Positions 40,496 through 49,158 of a stretch of DNA of 64,000 nucleotides are shown here, in pieces. The translations under genes were made by a program, and so were the position numbers. The stretch is from Aromatoleum bremense (GTDB lineage: Bacteria > Pseudomonadota > Gammaproteobacteria > Burkholderiales > Rhodocyclaceae), in contig NZ_CP059467.1 in the NCBI RefSeq assembly GCF_017894365.1, positions 868,001-932,000 of the forward strand, written 5' to 3'. The notes under the pieces are model-generated. The model was not told the origin of the DNA, did no database searches, and worked only from the letters and a program-made list of their open reading frames with translations. Each line of letters begins with the position of its first letter. Position 1 is the first letter of the stretch.

Positions 40496-40816
40496 TTAAA
40501 CCGGCATGTTCATGATGTCCTGATACGCGGTGACAAGCCGGTTGCGCACCTGCACCATCTGCTGGAACGACAGGCTCGCTTTCTGCAGGTTCACCATCAC
40601 GTCCTGCAGGTTGACGTTCGGGTCGCCGGTGGAGAATTCCTGCGCCATGCCGCGCGCTTCCTGTTGCGCGGCGCTGACGTCCTTGAGCGCCCCTTGCAGC
40701 ACTTCGGCGAAGTCGACGCCGCCGGCCGCCTGCGCGCCCTGTGCCGGCTTGCCGGCCGCGGTCTGCGCCGTGGAGCGCAGCTCGCCGATCATCTGTTCAA
40801 TTCCGCGCGTATCCAT
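40496..40816 (-). CDS. fliE: Flagellar hook-basal body protein FliE
   Basis: A 106-residue junction protein between MS ring and rod, and an early substrate of the export apparatus. The C-terminal family motif VNLQDVMVNLQKASLSFQQM and VRNRLVTAYQDIMNMPV is complete. Unlike in many genomes it is not at the head of fliFGHIJ but on the opposite strand next to flrBC, with its own sigma-54 site. Confidence 0.95.
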   Translation of the reverse strand: MDTRGIEQMIGELRSTAQTAAGKPAQGAQAAGGVDFAEVLQGALKDVSAAQQEARGMAQEFSTGDPNVNLQDVMVNLQKASLSFQQMVQVRNRLVTAYQDIMNMPV

Positions 40817-40862
40817 GATCTCGACCCCGGAGAGCGAGTGATTGTTGCTCGCAGTCTAGCAG

Positions 40863-40878
40863 AGCAATCGTCATGCCA
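40863..40878 (-). promoter_or_regulatory. Sigma-54 promoter of fliE
   Basis: On the minus strand TGGCATGACGATTGCT: GG and GC are exactly ten bases apart, and the consensus TGGCAC-N5-TTGC is matched at all but one position. It lies about 47 bases before the fliE ATG. FlrC, encoded next door, is the expected activator. Confidence 0.8.
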
Positions 40879-40904
40879 ACAGGGCCGAATCCGGCCCCCC
40901 CCTG

Positions 40905-42326
40905 TCATACCTCGTGCCCGTCGTCCCGGTATTGCTGCAGCTTGTATCGCAAGGTCCGTTCCGAGATCCCGAGCCTCTCGACCGCCCGCTTGCGCGAGCC
41001 GCCCTGCTCGCGCAGCGTCGCGAGGATGTGCTCGCGTTCCAGGTCCTTCATGTTTACGGGGCGCGGCGGTTCGACCGGGACCCGCGCAGCGGTGCTGGCA
41101 AGGCTTCCGATGACCGGGGAAAGACCCGCCGGCAGGAAGGCGGGCGCTGGGCAGGACGCACTGTCCGGCCGGCTTTCCGCGACGCCGGGTGCCGCGGCCC
41201 AGTGCGGCAGGCAAAGATGCACGATGTCGGCGCCGATCGTGTCGCGGCTGGCAAGGATCAGCGCGCGCTGCATCGTGTTTTCCAGTTCGCGCACGTTGCC
41301 CGGCCAAGCGTGGCGCACGAGCAGGGATTCGGCGTCGGCGAGCAGATGCGCGCTGCGCTTGAGCCGCTCGGCGTGGCGCGCGAGGAAGTGCCGGGCCAGC
41401 GGCAGGATGTCGGCGGGCCGTTCGCGCAGGCCGGGGATTGCGAGCGGGAACACGTTGAGGCGGTAATACAGGTCTTCCCTGAAGCGCCCCGCCGCGACCT
41501 CCGCCGCCATGTCGCGGTTGCTCGTCGCCACGACGCGGATGTCGAGTTCGACCGGCTTCCTGCCGCCGACGCGCTCGACTTCGCGCTCCTGCAGCACGCG
41601 CAGCAGCTTGGCCTGCAGCGCGAGCGGCATCTCGGAGATCTCGTCGAGCAGGATCGTGCCGCCCTGCGCCTGCTCGAACTTGCCCGGCTGCGCCGTCTGG
41701 GCACCGGTGAAAGCGCCTTTTTCATAGCCGAACAGCGTCGCTTCGAGGAGGTTCTCGGGAATCGCCGCGCAGTTGATCGCGACGAACGGGCCGTCGCTGC
41801 GCGCGGAACGGGCGTGGATGTAGCGCGCGAACACTTCCTTGCCGGTGCCCGATTCGCCGGTCAGCAGCACCGTCGCGTCGGTGTCCGCGACGCGCGCGGC
41901 GAGCGCCAGCAGGTTGCGGGTGCGGCAGTCCTCGGCGATCGTGTCGTCGGCCGACGGCGGCATCGCGGCGTAGCGGCGCACATGCGCCAGCAGCACGTCC
42001 GGCTCGAACGGCTTCATGAGGAAATCGCACGCCCCGCCGCGCATCGCGGCCACCGCCTTGTCGACGTCGCCGTACGCGGTCATCAGCAGCACCGGCAGCT
42101 GCGGCAGGCGGGCGCGCAGTTCGGCGAGCAGCTGCAGGCCGTCCATCGGCTGCATGCGCAGATCGCTGACGACGAGGTGGAACGCCTGGCAGCCGATTTC
42201 CTGCAGCGCGCCGGCGCCGCCGTCGACGCCGGTGACGCGGTGGCCGCCGATCTCGAGCGTGAGACAGACAGCGTCGCGCAGCGCGGCATCGTCCTCGACG
42301 ACGAGGATGTTGATCTGTTCGATCAT
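40905..42326 (-). CDS. flrC: Sigma-54-dependent flagellar response regulator FlrC (FleR)
   Basis: A 473-residue activator with three domains. The receiver (1-120) has acidic pocket E11-D12-D13, phosphoacceptor D55 in VVSDLRMQP and K105 in FLMKPF. The AAA+ domain has Walker A GESGTGKE (157-164), the sigma-54 contact GAFTGA (204-209), intact, and GGTILLDEISEMP. A Fis-type HTH (RAVERLGISERTLRYKLQQY) ends the protein. It activates class III flagellar genes such as those behind the sigma-54 sites in this window. Its ATG overlaps the flrB stop (ATGA). Confidence 0.93.
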   Translation of the reverse strand: MIEQINILVVEDDAALRDAVCLTLEIGGHRVTGVDGGAGALQEIGCQAFHLVVSDLRMQPMDGLQLLAELRARLPQLPVLLMTAYGDVDKAVAAMRGGACDFLMKPFEPDVLLAHVRRYAAMPPSADDTIAEDCRTRNLLALAARVADTDATVLLTGESGTGKEVFARYIHARSARSDGPFVAINCAAIPENLLEATLFGYEKGAFTGAQTAQPGKFEQAQGGTILLDEISEMPLALQAKLLRVLQEREVERVGGRKPVELDIRVVATSNRDMAAEVAAGRFREDLYYRLNVFPLAIPGLRERPADILPLARHFLARHAERLKRSAHLLADAESLLVRHAWPGNVRELENTMQRALILASRDTIGADIVHLCLPHWAAAPGVAESRPDSASCPAPAFLPAGLSPVIGSLASTAARVPVEPPRPVNMKDLEREHILATLREQGGSRKRAVERLGISERTLRYKLQQYRDDGHEV

Positions 42327-43489
42327 GAGGTTTCCTTCGATGCCGCTCCCGCAGCGCTGTCATCCGCGCGCAGCAGCGGCAGGCTGAGCGTGAACAGCGA
42401 GCCCTTGCCCGGCGTCGATTCGAACGCGATGTCGCCGCCGTGACCCCGCGCGACGCCGCGCGCGATCGCCAGCCCCAATCCGGTGCCTTCGGCGCGCGTC
42501 GTGAAGAACGGCTCGAACACCCGGCCCTGCCGTGCCGGTTCGATGCCGCGCCCGTTGTCGGCGACATGGAAAGTCACGAATTCGCCGTTACGCACCGCGC
42601 TCACCGACACCTCGCCCGCGGCGCCGGTCGCCTGGATCGCGTTCTCGATGAGGTTCGTCAGCGCCCCGCCCAGCGCCTTGCGATCGCCGAGCAGCGTCAG
42701 ATCGCCGCAGTCGCAGCGCGATACGAACGACAGCTGCCGCGCCCGCGCGAGCGGCTCCAGCGTGTGCACGATTTCGCCGACCAGCTCGCAGATGCCGAAA
42801 CGCTCGCGGCCGAGGCTGTCGCCGCGGGCGAACAGCAACATGTCGCGGATGAGCCGCTCCAGGTAGCGCAGGCGCTCGATCGCACGGTCGGCGACTTTCG
42901 CGCGATCGGCTGGCCCCAGCTCCGGCTGGCGCAGGTTGCCGGTGTAGAGCAAAGCGGCGGCGAGCGGCGTGCGCAATTGGTGCGCGAGCCCGGCGACCAT
43001 CTCGCCCATCGCTGCGAGCCGCTCGTTTCGCTCGGCCTGCAGGCGCATGCGGTGGGTGTCGGTGACGTCGTGGAGCAGCACGATGCGGCCTTCGCCGGAT
43101 TCGAGGGCAGTATCGGACAGCGACACGCGGCGCGCGCCCGGTTCGTTGCCGACGCTCAGCTCGCCCGGCGTCCCGGTGTCGCCGAAGCGGCGCGCGACCG
43201 CGTCCCAGCGCTCGCCCGCGAGCCCGCTACCGAGCAGGCTTTCGGCTGCACGGTTGAACTGTACGATGCGCCCTGCCCGATCGAGCATCACGACGCCGGC
43301 CGGCAACGCGCCGAGCAGCACGTCGAGCCGCTCGGTGAGCTGCGACACCTGCCCCTGCAGCGCGTTGTAGGCCGTCGACAGTTCTTCCGAGGCGCGCGAA
43401 AACAGCGCGAACGCCTCGGCGAGCTGCGCCGCGTCGAGGCGCTGGCCGGCGGTCGGCGGCTCGGGCGCGCCGGATTCGGCTGACATCAT
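42323..43489 (-). CDS. flrB: Flagellar sensor histidine kinase FlrB (FleS)
   Basis: A 388-residue kinase without membrane segments: an N-terminal helical part, a PAS domain (about 50-145, GVVMLDRAGRIVQFNRAAES), the H-box LAHQLRTPLAA with H170, then N box LTNLIENAIQATG, G1 DNGRGIEP and G2 GTGLGLAIA. It phosphorylates FlrC when the MS ring-rotor stage is complete in related systems. The start is uncertain: the ATG at 43489 lacks a clear ribosome-binding site, and a GTG at about 43507 is possible. Confidence 0.9.
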   Translation of the reverse strand: MMSAESGAPEPPTAGQRLDAAQLAEAFALFSRASEELSTAYNALQGQVSQLTERLDVLLGALPAGVVMLDRAGRIVQFNRAAESLLGSGLAGERWDAVARRFGDTGTPGELSVGNEPGARRVSLSDTALESGEGRIVLLHDVTDTHRMRLQAERNERLAAMGEMVAGLAHQLRTPLAAALLYTGNLRQPELGPADRAKVADRAIERLRYLERLIRDMLLFARGDSLGRERFGICELVGEIVHTLEPLARARQLSFVSRCDCGDLTLLGDRKALGGALTNLIENAIQATGAAGEVSVSAVRNGEFVTFHVADNGRGIEPARQGRVFEPFFTTRAEGTGLGLAIARGVARGHGGDIAFESTPGKGSLFTLSLPLLRADDSAAGAASKETS

Positions 43490-43543
43490 GACGGAATCGG
43501 TTTTCACGACGGGCAGATTAGCCGCCCGGCGGCACCGCGCAAC

Positions 43544-43559
43544 CGGCAAATAGGCGGCA
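43544..43559 (+). promoter_or_regulatory. Weak sigma-54-like site upstream of fliF
   Basis: CGGCAAATAGGCGGCA keeps GG-N10-GC spacing but has C for T at the first base and a poor -12 half. It overlaps a perfect hairpin GCGGCA-N5-TGCCGC (43554-43570). The site is about 90 bases before fliF, the gene expected to be FlrC-dependent. Confidence 0.3.
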
Positions 43560-43647
43560 AAAACTGCCGCTTATCCCGCCGGGAAAGTTGCATCCGCGAG
43601 CGGACAATGCATCACCCGAAAAAGTCGGACGATTGAAGGACTCGACC

Positions 43648-45312
43648 ATGTCTACCGACGTCACCGCCGTCGTGCGGGAAACGCTGCCGGCACCGCAGCA
43701 GGTGTTGCAGCGCTTCAACGAACTCGGTCAGCGCCAGAAGCTCGCGGCGGCCGCGGCCGTCGCGTTTGCGATCGCGGTCGTGGTCGGCGTGTGGCTGTGG
43801 AGCCGTGCCCCCGAGTACGCGGTGCTGTTCTCGAATCTCGAGGAACGCGACGGCGGCGCGATCGTCGCCGCGCTGCAGCAGCAGAACGTGCCGTACCGGT
43901 TTTCCCCGGGCGGCGGCGCGATCCTGATCCCGTCGCAGATGGTCCATGACGTGCGACTGCGACTCGCGGCGCAGGGGTTGCCCAAAGGCGGCCTGGTGGG
44001 TTTCGAGCTGATGGAAAACCAGAAGCTCGGCGTGTCGCAGTTCCACGAACAGGTGAATTTCCAGCGCGCGCTCGAAGGCGAACTGGCGCGCACGATCCAG
44101 TCGATCGCGTCGGTCGCGTCGGCGCGGGTGCACCTGGCGATTCCGAAACAGTCCGGCTTCCTGCGCGACGAGCAGAAGCCGACCGCTTCGGTGATGGTGA
44201 ACCTGCACCCGGGGCGCACGATGGACGCGGCGCAGATCGCCGGCGTCGTTCACCTGATCGCGTCGAGCGTGCCGCAGCTCGCGAACGAACGCGTCAGCGT
44301 CATCGACCAGAGCGGCACGCTGCTGACGACGCGTGCCGACCCGCTGCGCAACGCCGGGCTCGACGCGACGCAGTTGAGCTACGTGCGCGAAGTCGAGGCG
44401 AGCTATATCCGCCGCATCGAGGCGATCCTGACGCCGATCGTCGGCGCCGCCAACTTCAAGGCGCAGGTCACCGCCGACGTCGATTTCAACCAGGTCGAAC
44501 AGACCGCCGAAACGTACAAGCCGAACCCGTCGCCCGACCAGGCGATCCGCAGCCAGCAGAGCAGCGAACAGGAGACGCGCCAGACAGGTCCGCAGGGGGT
44601 GCCCGGCGCGCTGACGAACCAGCCCCCCGCCCCGGCCACCGCCCCGATCACGAATCCCGCGCTGCCGGGCGCGGCAAACGCCGGCGCCGGAGCGCCGCTG
44701 AACAGCAACCGTTCCTCGACGCTGAACTACGAGCTCGACCGCACGATCCAGCACACGCGCCAGGCGCTCGGCCAGGTCCGGCGGCTGTCGGTCGCGGTCG
44801 TCGTCAATCACCGCGGCGAGACTCTGCCGAACGGCCAGACGCGCGCCGTGGCGCTGACGGACGAGGAGGTCGCGCGGCTCACGAACCTCGTGCGCGAAGC
44901 GATGGGCTACAGCCAGGCACGCGGCGACAGCCTGAACGTGTCGAACGCGCCGTTCGCCGCGCCGCAGGAAGAAGCCGAAGCGGCCCTGCCGATGTGGAAG
45001 GATCCCGCCATGATCGAACTCGGCAAGGAGTTGCTGAAATACCTCGCGCTCTTCGCCGCGCTCGCCTTCGTGTATTTCGGCGTGATCCGGCCGCTGTTGC
45101 GCAGCGTCGCGCCCCCTCCCAAAGAGATCGAGGCGACCGTGGAAGAAGGGGACGACGACGAGCACGCGCTGCTCGGCGTGTCGGCAGCCCCGCGGATCGA
45201 GACCTTCGACGAGAAGCTCGTCCGCGCAAAAGAGCTCGCGCAGTCCGACCCGAAGGTGGTCGCGAACCTGATCAAGGAATGGATGGGTGCGAACGATGAG
45301 ACCAAGAAATGA
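43648..45312 (+). CDS. fliF: Flagellar MS-ring protein FliF
   Basis: A 554-residue ring protein with membrane helices near residues 30-52 (AVAFAIAVVVGVWLW) and 455-475 (LALFAALAFVYFGVIRPLL). The periplasmic ring-building motifs (LVGFELMENQKLGVSQFHEQ; NFQRALEGELARTIQSI; RVHLAIPKQSGFLRDEQKP) lie between them. The C-terminal tail (ETFDEKLVRAKELAQSDPKV) binds FliG. The start at 43648 (MSTDVTA), with GAAGGA upstream, was chosen over an ATG 20 codons earlier that is not protein-like. Confidence 0.96.
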   Translation: MSTDVTAVVRETLPAPQQVLQRFNELGQRQKLAAAAAVAFAIAVVVGVWLWSRAPEYAVLFSNLEERDGGAIVAALQQQNVPYRFSPGGGAILIPSQMVHDVRLRLAAQGLPKGGLVGFELMENQKLGVSQFHEQVNFQRALEGELARTIQSIASVASARVHLAIPKQSGFLRDEQKPTASVMVNLHPGRTMDAAQIAGVVHLIASSVPQLANERVSVIDQSGTLLTTRADPLRNAGLDATQLSYVREVEASYIRRIEAILTPIVGAANFKAQVTADVDFNQVEQTAETYKPNPSPDQAIRSQQSSEQETRQTGPQGVPGALTNQPPAPATAPITNPALPGAANAGAGAPLNSNRSSTLNYELDRTIQHTRQALGQVRRLSVAVVVNHRGETLPNGQTRAVALTDEEVARLTNLVREAMGYSQARGDSLNVSNAPFAAPQEEAEAALPMWKDPAMIELGKELLKYLALFAALAFVYFGVIRPLLRSVAPPPKEIEATVEEGDDDEHALLGVSAAPRIETFDEKLVRAKELAQSDPKVVANLIKEWMGANDETKK

Positions 45313-46310
45313 ACACCCCTGACGAAGGACTCGCAAAAAGTGCCACGCTGTTGCTCGCGCTGGGTGCGGACCACGCCGCCGAAGTGCTCAAGCTGCTCGG
45401 GCCGAAGGAAGTGCAGAAGCTCGGCACCGCGATGGCCGGCCTGCCGTCGCAACAGCGCACGCGCGTCGAAGCGGTGCTGGACGAACTCGACGAGCACCGG
45501 CTCAAGGGCGCGCCGGTCGAAGCCGACGAAGAGCAGATCCGCGCGATGCTGACCAAGGCGCTGGGCGACGAACGTGCCGGCCACATCATCGCGCGCGTGC
45601 TGCAGGGGTCGGACACCGCCGGCATCGAGAGCCTCAAATGGATGGACCCGCTCACCGCCGCCGACCTGATCAAGAACGAGCATCCGCAGATCATCGCGAC
45701 GATCCTCGTGCACCTCGAATTCGACCAGGCGGGCGAGATCCTGAAGCAGTTTCCAGACCGCCTGCGCAATGACGTGATCCTGCGCATCGCGACGCTCGAT
45801 GGCGTCCAGCCGACGGCGCTGAAGGAACTCAACGAAGCGCTCGGCCGCATGCTGTCGGGCGCTTCGGCGGTCAAGAAGGCGTCGATGGGCGGCGTGCGCC
45901 ATGCGGCCGAGATCCTGAACTTCGTCGGCGTCGGCGCGGAAACCGCGGTGCTCGACAACGTGCGCGAATACGATCCGGACCTCGCGCAGAAGATCCTCGA
46001 CGAGATGTTCGTCTTCGAGAACATCATGGACATCGACGACCGCGGCGTGCAGGCGCTGCTGCGCGAAGTGCAGTCGGACTCGCTGATCACCGCATTGAAG
46101 GGCGCAGCGCCCGAGCTGCGCGAGAAAGTCTTCAGGAACATGTCCCAGCGCGCGGCCGAAATGCTGCGCGAAGACCTCGAATCGAAAGGTCCGGTGCGCT
46201 TGTCCGAAGTCGAGGCCGAGCAGAAGGAGATCCTCAAGGTCGTCCGTCGCCTCGCCGAGGAAGGCCAGATCGTGCTCGGCGGCAAGGGAGGCGACGATGC
46301 GTTCGTGTAG
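45309..46310 (+). CDS. fliG: Flagellar motor switch protein FliG
   Basis: A 333-residue rotor protein. N domain (LAKSATLLLALGADHAAEVL), middle domain with EHPQIIATILVHLE and the C-terminal torque domain (FVFENIMDIDDRGVQALLRE) with charged residues facing MotA. Its ATG overlaps the fliF stop. The stop codon lies in a short tandem repeat, TTCGTGTAG-TTCGTGTAG-TTCGTG (46302-46325). Confidence 0.97.
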   Translation: MNTPDEGLAKSATLLLALGADHAAEVLKLLGPKEVQKLGTAMAGLPSQQRTRVEAVLDELDEHRLKGAPVEADEEQIRAMLTKALGDERAGHIIARVLQGSDTAGIESLKWMDPLTAADLIKNEHPQIIATILVHLEFDQAGEILKQFPDRLRNDVILRIATLDGVQPTALKELNEALGRMLSGASAVKKASMGGVRHAAEILNFVGVGAETAVLDNVREYDPDLAQKILDEMFVFENIMDIDDRGVQALLREVQSDSLITALKGAAPELREKVFRNMSQRAAEMLREDLESKGPVRLSEVEAEQKEILKVVRRLAEEGQIVLGGKGGDDAFV

Positions 46311-46367
46311 TTCGTGTAGTTCGTGCAACCCGTGCAGCGGTTGCCCCGGGCACCGCCGGAGCCGTCG

Positions 46368-47075
46368 ATGAGCATTTCGCGCCACCAGGCCGTCGGGGCG
46401 TACCGTCGCTGGGAGCCGCCTGCCTTCGGCGGCGAGCCCGAGGCTGACGCGCCGCGCGCCGCCGACCCCGCCCCCCCGCCGCCTGCGCCGCCGCAACCCG
46501 AACCCGCGCCCCGGCCCGAACCCGATCTGCCGCCGGACCCCGAACCGCCGGTCCGCCTGCCGACCGCCGCCGACATCGAGTCGATGTTCGAGGACGCGCG
46601 CCGCGACGGACACGAGGCCGGCTACCGCGAAGGCGCCGAACAGGCGCAGCAGGAAGCGATGCGGATCGCCGCGCTCGCCGACGCCCTCGACGAGGCGCTC
46701 GCCCGCCTCGATCGCGACGTCGCCGAGGAGCTCGTCGGGCTGGCGATGGAAGTGGCGCGGCGCATGGTCCGGAACGCGCTCGCGGAGCAGCCGGAGGCAG
46801 TCATCGAGACGGTGCGCATGGCATTGAACCAGTTGCCGCAGGCGCAGGCCCGCATCCACCTGCATCCCGACGATGTCGCGCTGGTGCGCGCCTACCTCGC
46901 CGAGCAGTCCGGGCACGGCCACCCGACGCTGATCGACGACGACGCGATCAGCCGCGGCGGCTGCCTCGTGCAGACCGCCGGCAGCCAGCTCGACGCGACG
47001 CTCGAAACCCGCTGGCGGCGCGTCCTCGAAACCCTCGGCCGCCCGGACACCGGCTGGCAGGAGTGCGGACGGTAA
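46368..47075 (+). CDS. fliH: Flagellar assembly protein FliH
   Basis: A 235-residue regulator of the FliI ATPase. A very Pro/Glu/Ala-rich N-terminus (about 20-65) is followed by the Gly-repeat helix region ([20 protein letters not shown]) and the C-terminal domain ([20 protein letters not shown], then [20 protein letters not shown]). The ATG at 46368 has GGAG upstream, better than the ATG at 46323. The TAATG overlap shows coupling to fliI. Confidence 0.92.
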   Translation: MSISRHQAVGAYRRWEPPAFGGEPEADAPRAADPAPPPPAPPQPEPAPRPEPDLPPDPEPPVRLPTAADIESMFEDARRDGHEAGYREGAEQAQQEAMRIAALADALDEALARLDRDVAEELVGLAMEVARRMVRNALAEQPEAVIETVRMALNQLPQAQARIHLHPDDVALVRAYLAEQSGHGHPTLIDDDAISRGGCLVQTAGSQLDATLETRWRRVLETLGRPDTGWQECGR

Positions 47076-48472
47076 TGCGTCACGCCGACGCGTGGAGCGC
47101 CTACCTGGCCGAGCACCGCGACCTGGCGGCGTCGGCAGCGCCGTTCGAAGTGTCCGGCCGCCTGACCCGCATCAACGGGCTCGTCATGGAAGCGTCCGGC
47201 CTCAAGCTGCCGCTGGGCGCCGACTGCCGCATCGTCGCGAGCGGCGGCGGCACTGTCGAGGCCGAAGTGGTCGGCTTCAACGGCGACCGGCTCTACCTGA
47301 TGCCGACCGACGACGTGTTCGGGCTCGCGCCCGGCGCGCCGGTGCTGCCGCTCGAAGTCCACCCGTCGCGCCCGGCGCTCGGGACCACGTCGCCGCCGCG
47401 CCGGCGCACGTCCGACCGCGCCAAGCACCTGCCAGTCGGCGAGAAGCTGCTCGGGCGGGTGCTCGACGGCGCCGGCCGCCCGCTCGACGGGCTCGGCCCG
47501 CTCGGCACGACGGACGCCCGCTCCCTGCAGAGCCGCCCATTCAACCCGCTGACGCGCGCGCCGATCGACACCCCGCTCGACGTCGGCATCCGCGCAATCA
47601 ACGCGCTGCTGACGGTCGGCCGCGGGCAGCGCCTCGGCCTCTTCGCCGGCTCCGGCGTCGGCAAGTCGGTGCTGATCGGCATGATGGCGCGCTACACCTC
47701 GGCCGACGTCATCGTCGTCGGGCTGATCGGCGAGCGGGGGCGCGAAGTCAAGGAGTTCATCGAGCACAACCTCGGCGCCGAAGGCCGCGCGCGCTCCGTC
47801 GTCGTCGCCGCGCCCGCCGACACCAGCCCGCTGATGCGGCTGCAGGGCGCCGCGTACGCGACGACGATCGCCGAATATTTCCGCGACCAGGGCAGGCAGG
47901 TGCTGCTGGTCATGGACTCGCTGACACGCTACGCGATGGCGCAGCGCGAGATCGCCTTGGCGATCGGCGAACCGCCTGTCACGCGCGGCTACCCGCCAAG
48001 CGTGTTCGCACGCCTGCCGGCGCTCGTCGAGCGGGCCGGCAACGGGCTCGAAGGCAGCGGCTCGATCACCGCGTTCTACACCGTGCTCGCCGAAGGCGAC
48101 GACCAGCAGGACCCGATCGCCGATTCGGCGCGCGCGATTCTCGACGGCCACTTCGTGCTGTCGCGCTCGCTCGCCGACCAGGGCCACTACCCGGCGATCG
48201 ACATCGAACAGTCGATCTCGCGTGCGATGCACGGGCTCGTCACGCCTGAACATTTCGACCTCGTGCGGCGCTTCAAGCAGATGTTCTCGCGCTACCAGCG
48301 TGCGCGCGACCTGATCGCGGTCGGCGCCTACCAGGCCGGCTCGGACCCGATGCTCGACCGCGCGGTGGCGATCTACCCGAAACTCGAAAGCTTCCTGCAG
48401 CAGCGCATCGACGAACAGGAAACCTGGACGCAGGCGACCGCGAATCTGCGCACTTTGTTCTCCGGCGGGTGA
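47075..48472 (+). CDS. fliI: Flagellar export ATPase FliI
   Basis: A 465-residue F1-beta-like ATPase powering export. Walker [10 protein letters not shown] is in [18 protein letters not shown], catalytic Glu in [13 protein letters not shown], Walker [17 protein letters not shown], and [15 protein letters not shown] follows. Start taken at the ATG 47075 overlapping the fliH stop; a GTG four codons upstream is equally placed relative to GGAG. Confidence 0.96.
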   Translation: MRHADAWSAYLAEHRDLAASAAPFEVSGRLTRINGLVMEASGLKLPLGADCRIVASGGGTVEAEVVGFNGDRLYLMPTDDVFGLAPGAPVLPLEVHPSRPALGTTSPPRRRTSDRAKHLPVGEKLLGRVLDGAGRPLDGLGPLGTTDARSLQSRPFNPLTRAPIDTPLDVGIRAINALLTVGRGQRLGLFAGSGVGKSVLIGMMARYTSADVIVVGLIGERGREVKEFIEHNLGAEGRARSVVVAAPADTSPLMRLQGAAYATTIAEYFRDQGRQVLLVMDSLTRYAMAQREIALAIGEPPVTRGYPPSVFARLPALVERAGNGLEGSGSITAFYTVLAEGDDQQDPIADSARAILDGHFVLSRSLADQGHYPAIDIEQSISRAMHGLVTPEHFDLVRRFKQMFSRYQRARDLIAVGAYQAGSDPMLDRAVAIYPKLESFLQQRIDEQETWTQATANLRTLFSGG

Positions 48473-48585
48473 CAAGTGGCACGGTTGCGCGCGCCTCCAG
48501 GCCGTAGAATGGCGACCCCTCTTCAACCCCGGCCGGGCATGCAAACCCCATTCGCGGCGCCTGATCCGCGTCGCAAACCAATCCG

Positions 48586-49047
48586 ATGAGCCAACCTTTT
48601 CCGCTGCAGCCTCTGCTGGACCTCACGCAAAACCGCATGGACGACGCGGCGCGCCGGCTCGGCGAGCTGGTCGCCAGCGAGCAGGAAGGCAGCCGCAAGC
48701 TCGAGCTGCTGCAGAACTATCGCGCCGAGTATGAATCGCGCTTCCAGGAAACCGCGCGCAACGGCATCAGCCCCGACGCGTGGCGCAACTACAGTGCGTT
48801 CATCGGCCGCATCGACGAGGCGATCGCGCTGCAGACGGCGAATGTCGCCAACGCGCACCGTCAGACCGCCGCCGGCCAGCACGCGTGGATGGCGCAGCGA
48901 AACAAGGTCAAGGCTTTCGGCACGCTGCAGAAACGCCACGAAACCGATGAGGCCCGCAAAGCCGCGCGCCAGGACCAACGCCAGTCCGACGAGCACGCGG
49001 CGAAGCGTTTTCGCGACCGCGACCAGGACGAGACCGCCGGTATTTGA
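48586..49047 (+). CDS. fliJ: Flagellar export chaperone FliJ
   Basis: A 153-residue, highly charged coiled-coil protein, F1-gamma-like, which works with FliI and FlhA. Start PFPLQPLLDLTQNRMDDAAR is typical, and the rest is helical with Glu, Lys, Arg and Gln throughout. It begins 113 bases after fliI and ends eight bases before the fliK sigma-54 site. Confidence 0.9.
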   Translation: MSQPFPLQPLLDLTQNRMDDAARRLGELVASEQEGSRKLELLQNYRAEYESRFQETARNGISPDAWRNYSAFIGRIDEAIALQTANVANAHRQTAAGQHAWMAQRNKVKAFGTLQKRHETDEARKAARQDQRQSDEHAAKRFRDRDQDETAGI

Positions 49048-49054
49048 GCCGCGG

Positions 49055-49070
49055 TGGCACAAGGCTTGCT
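49055..49070 (+). promoter_or_regulatory. Sigma-54 promoter of fliKLMNOPQR
   Basis: TGGCACAAGGCTTGCT: a full match to TGGCAC-N5-TTGC with GG and GC ten bases apart, right after the fliJ stop. It leaves a leader of about 75 bases to fliK. This is the best sigma-54 site in the window. Confidence 0.88.
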
Positions 49071-49089
49071 GAATCCCGACCAATCGCCC

Positions 49090-49131
49090 CCATTCACCAC
49101 GTCCCATTCGCCACGTCCCATTCGCCACGTC
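49090..49131 (+). repeat. 14-bp tandem repeat in the fliK leader
   Basis: Three head-to-tail copies of CCATTCRCCACGTC followed by a partial fourth, lying between the sigma-54 site and the fliK ribosome-binding site. Changes in copy number would alter leader length. Confidence 0.85.
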
Positions 49132-49158
49132 CCCATTCGCCGCGGAAGAGAACCCGAC

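Noticed and set aside
48476..48492. TGGCACGGTTGC after fliI as a sigma-54 site for fliJ
   Set aside because: The -24 and -12 halves are only seven bases apart.
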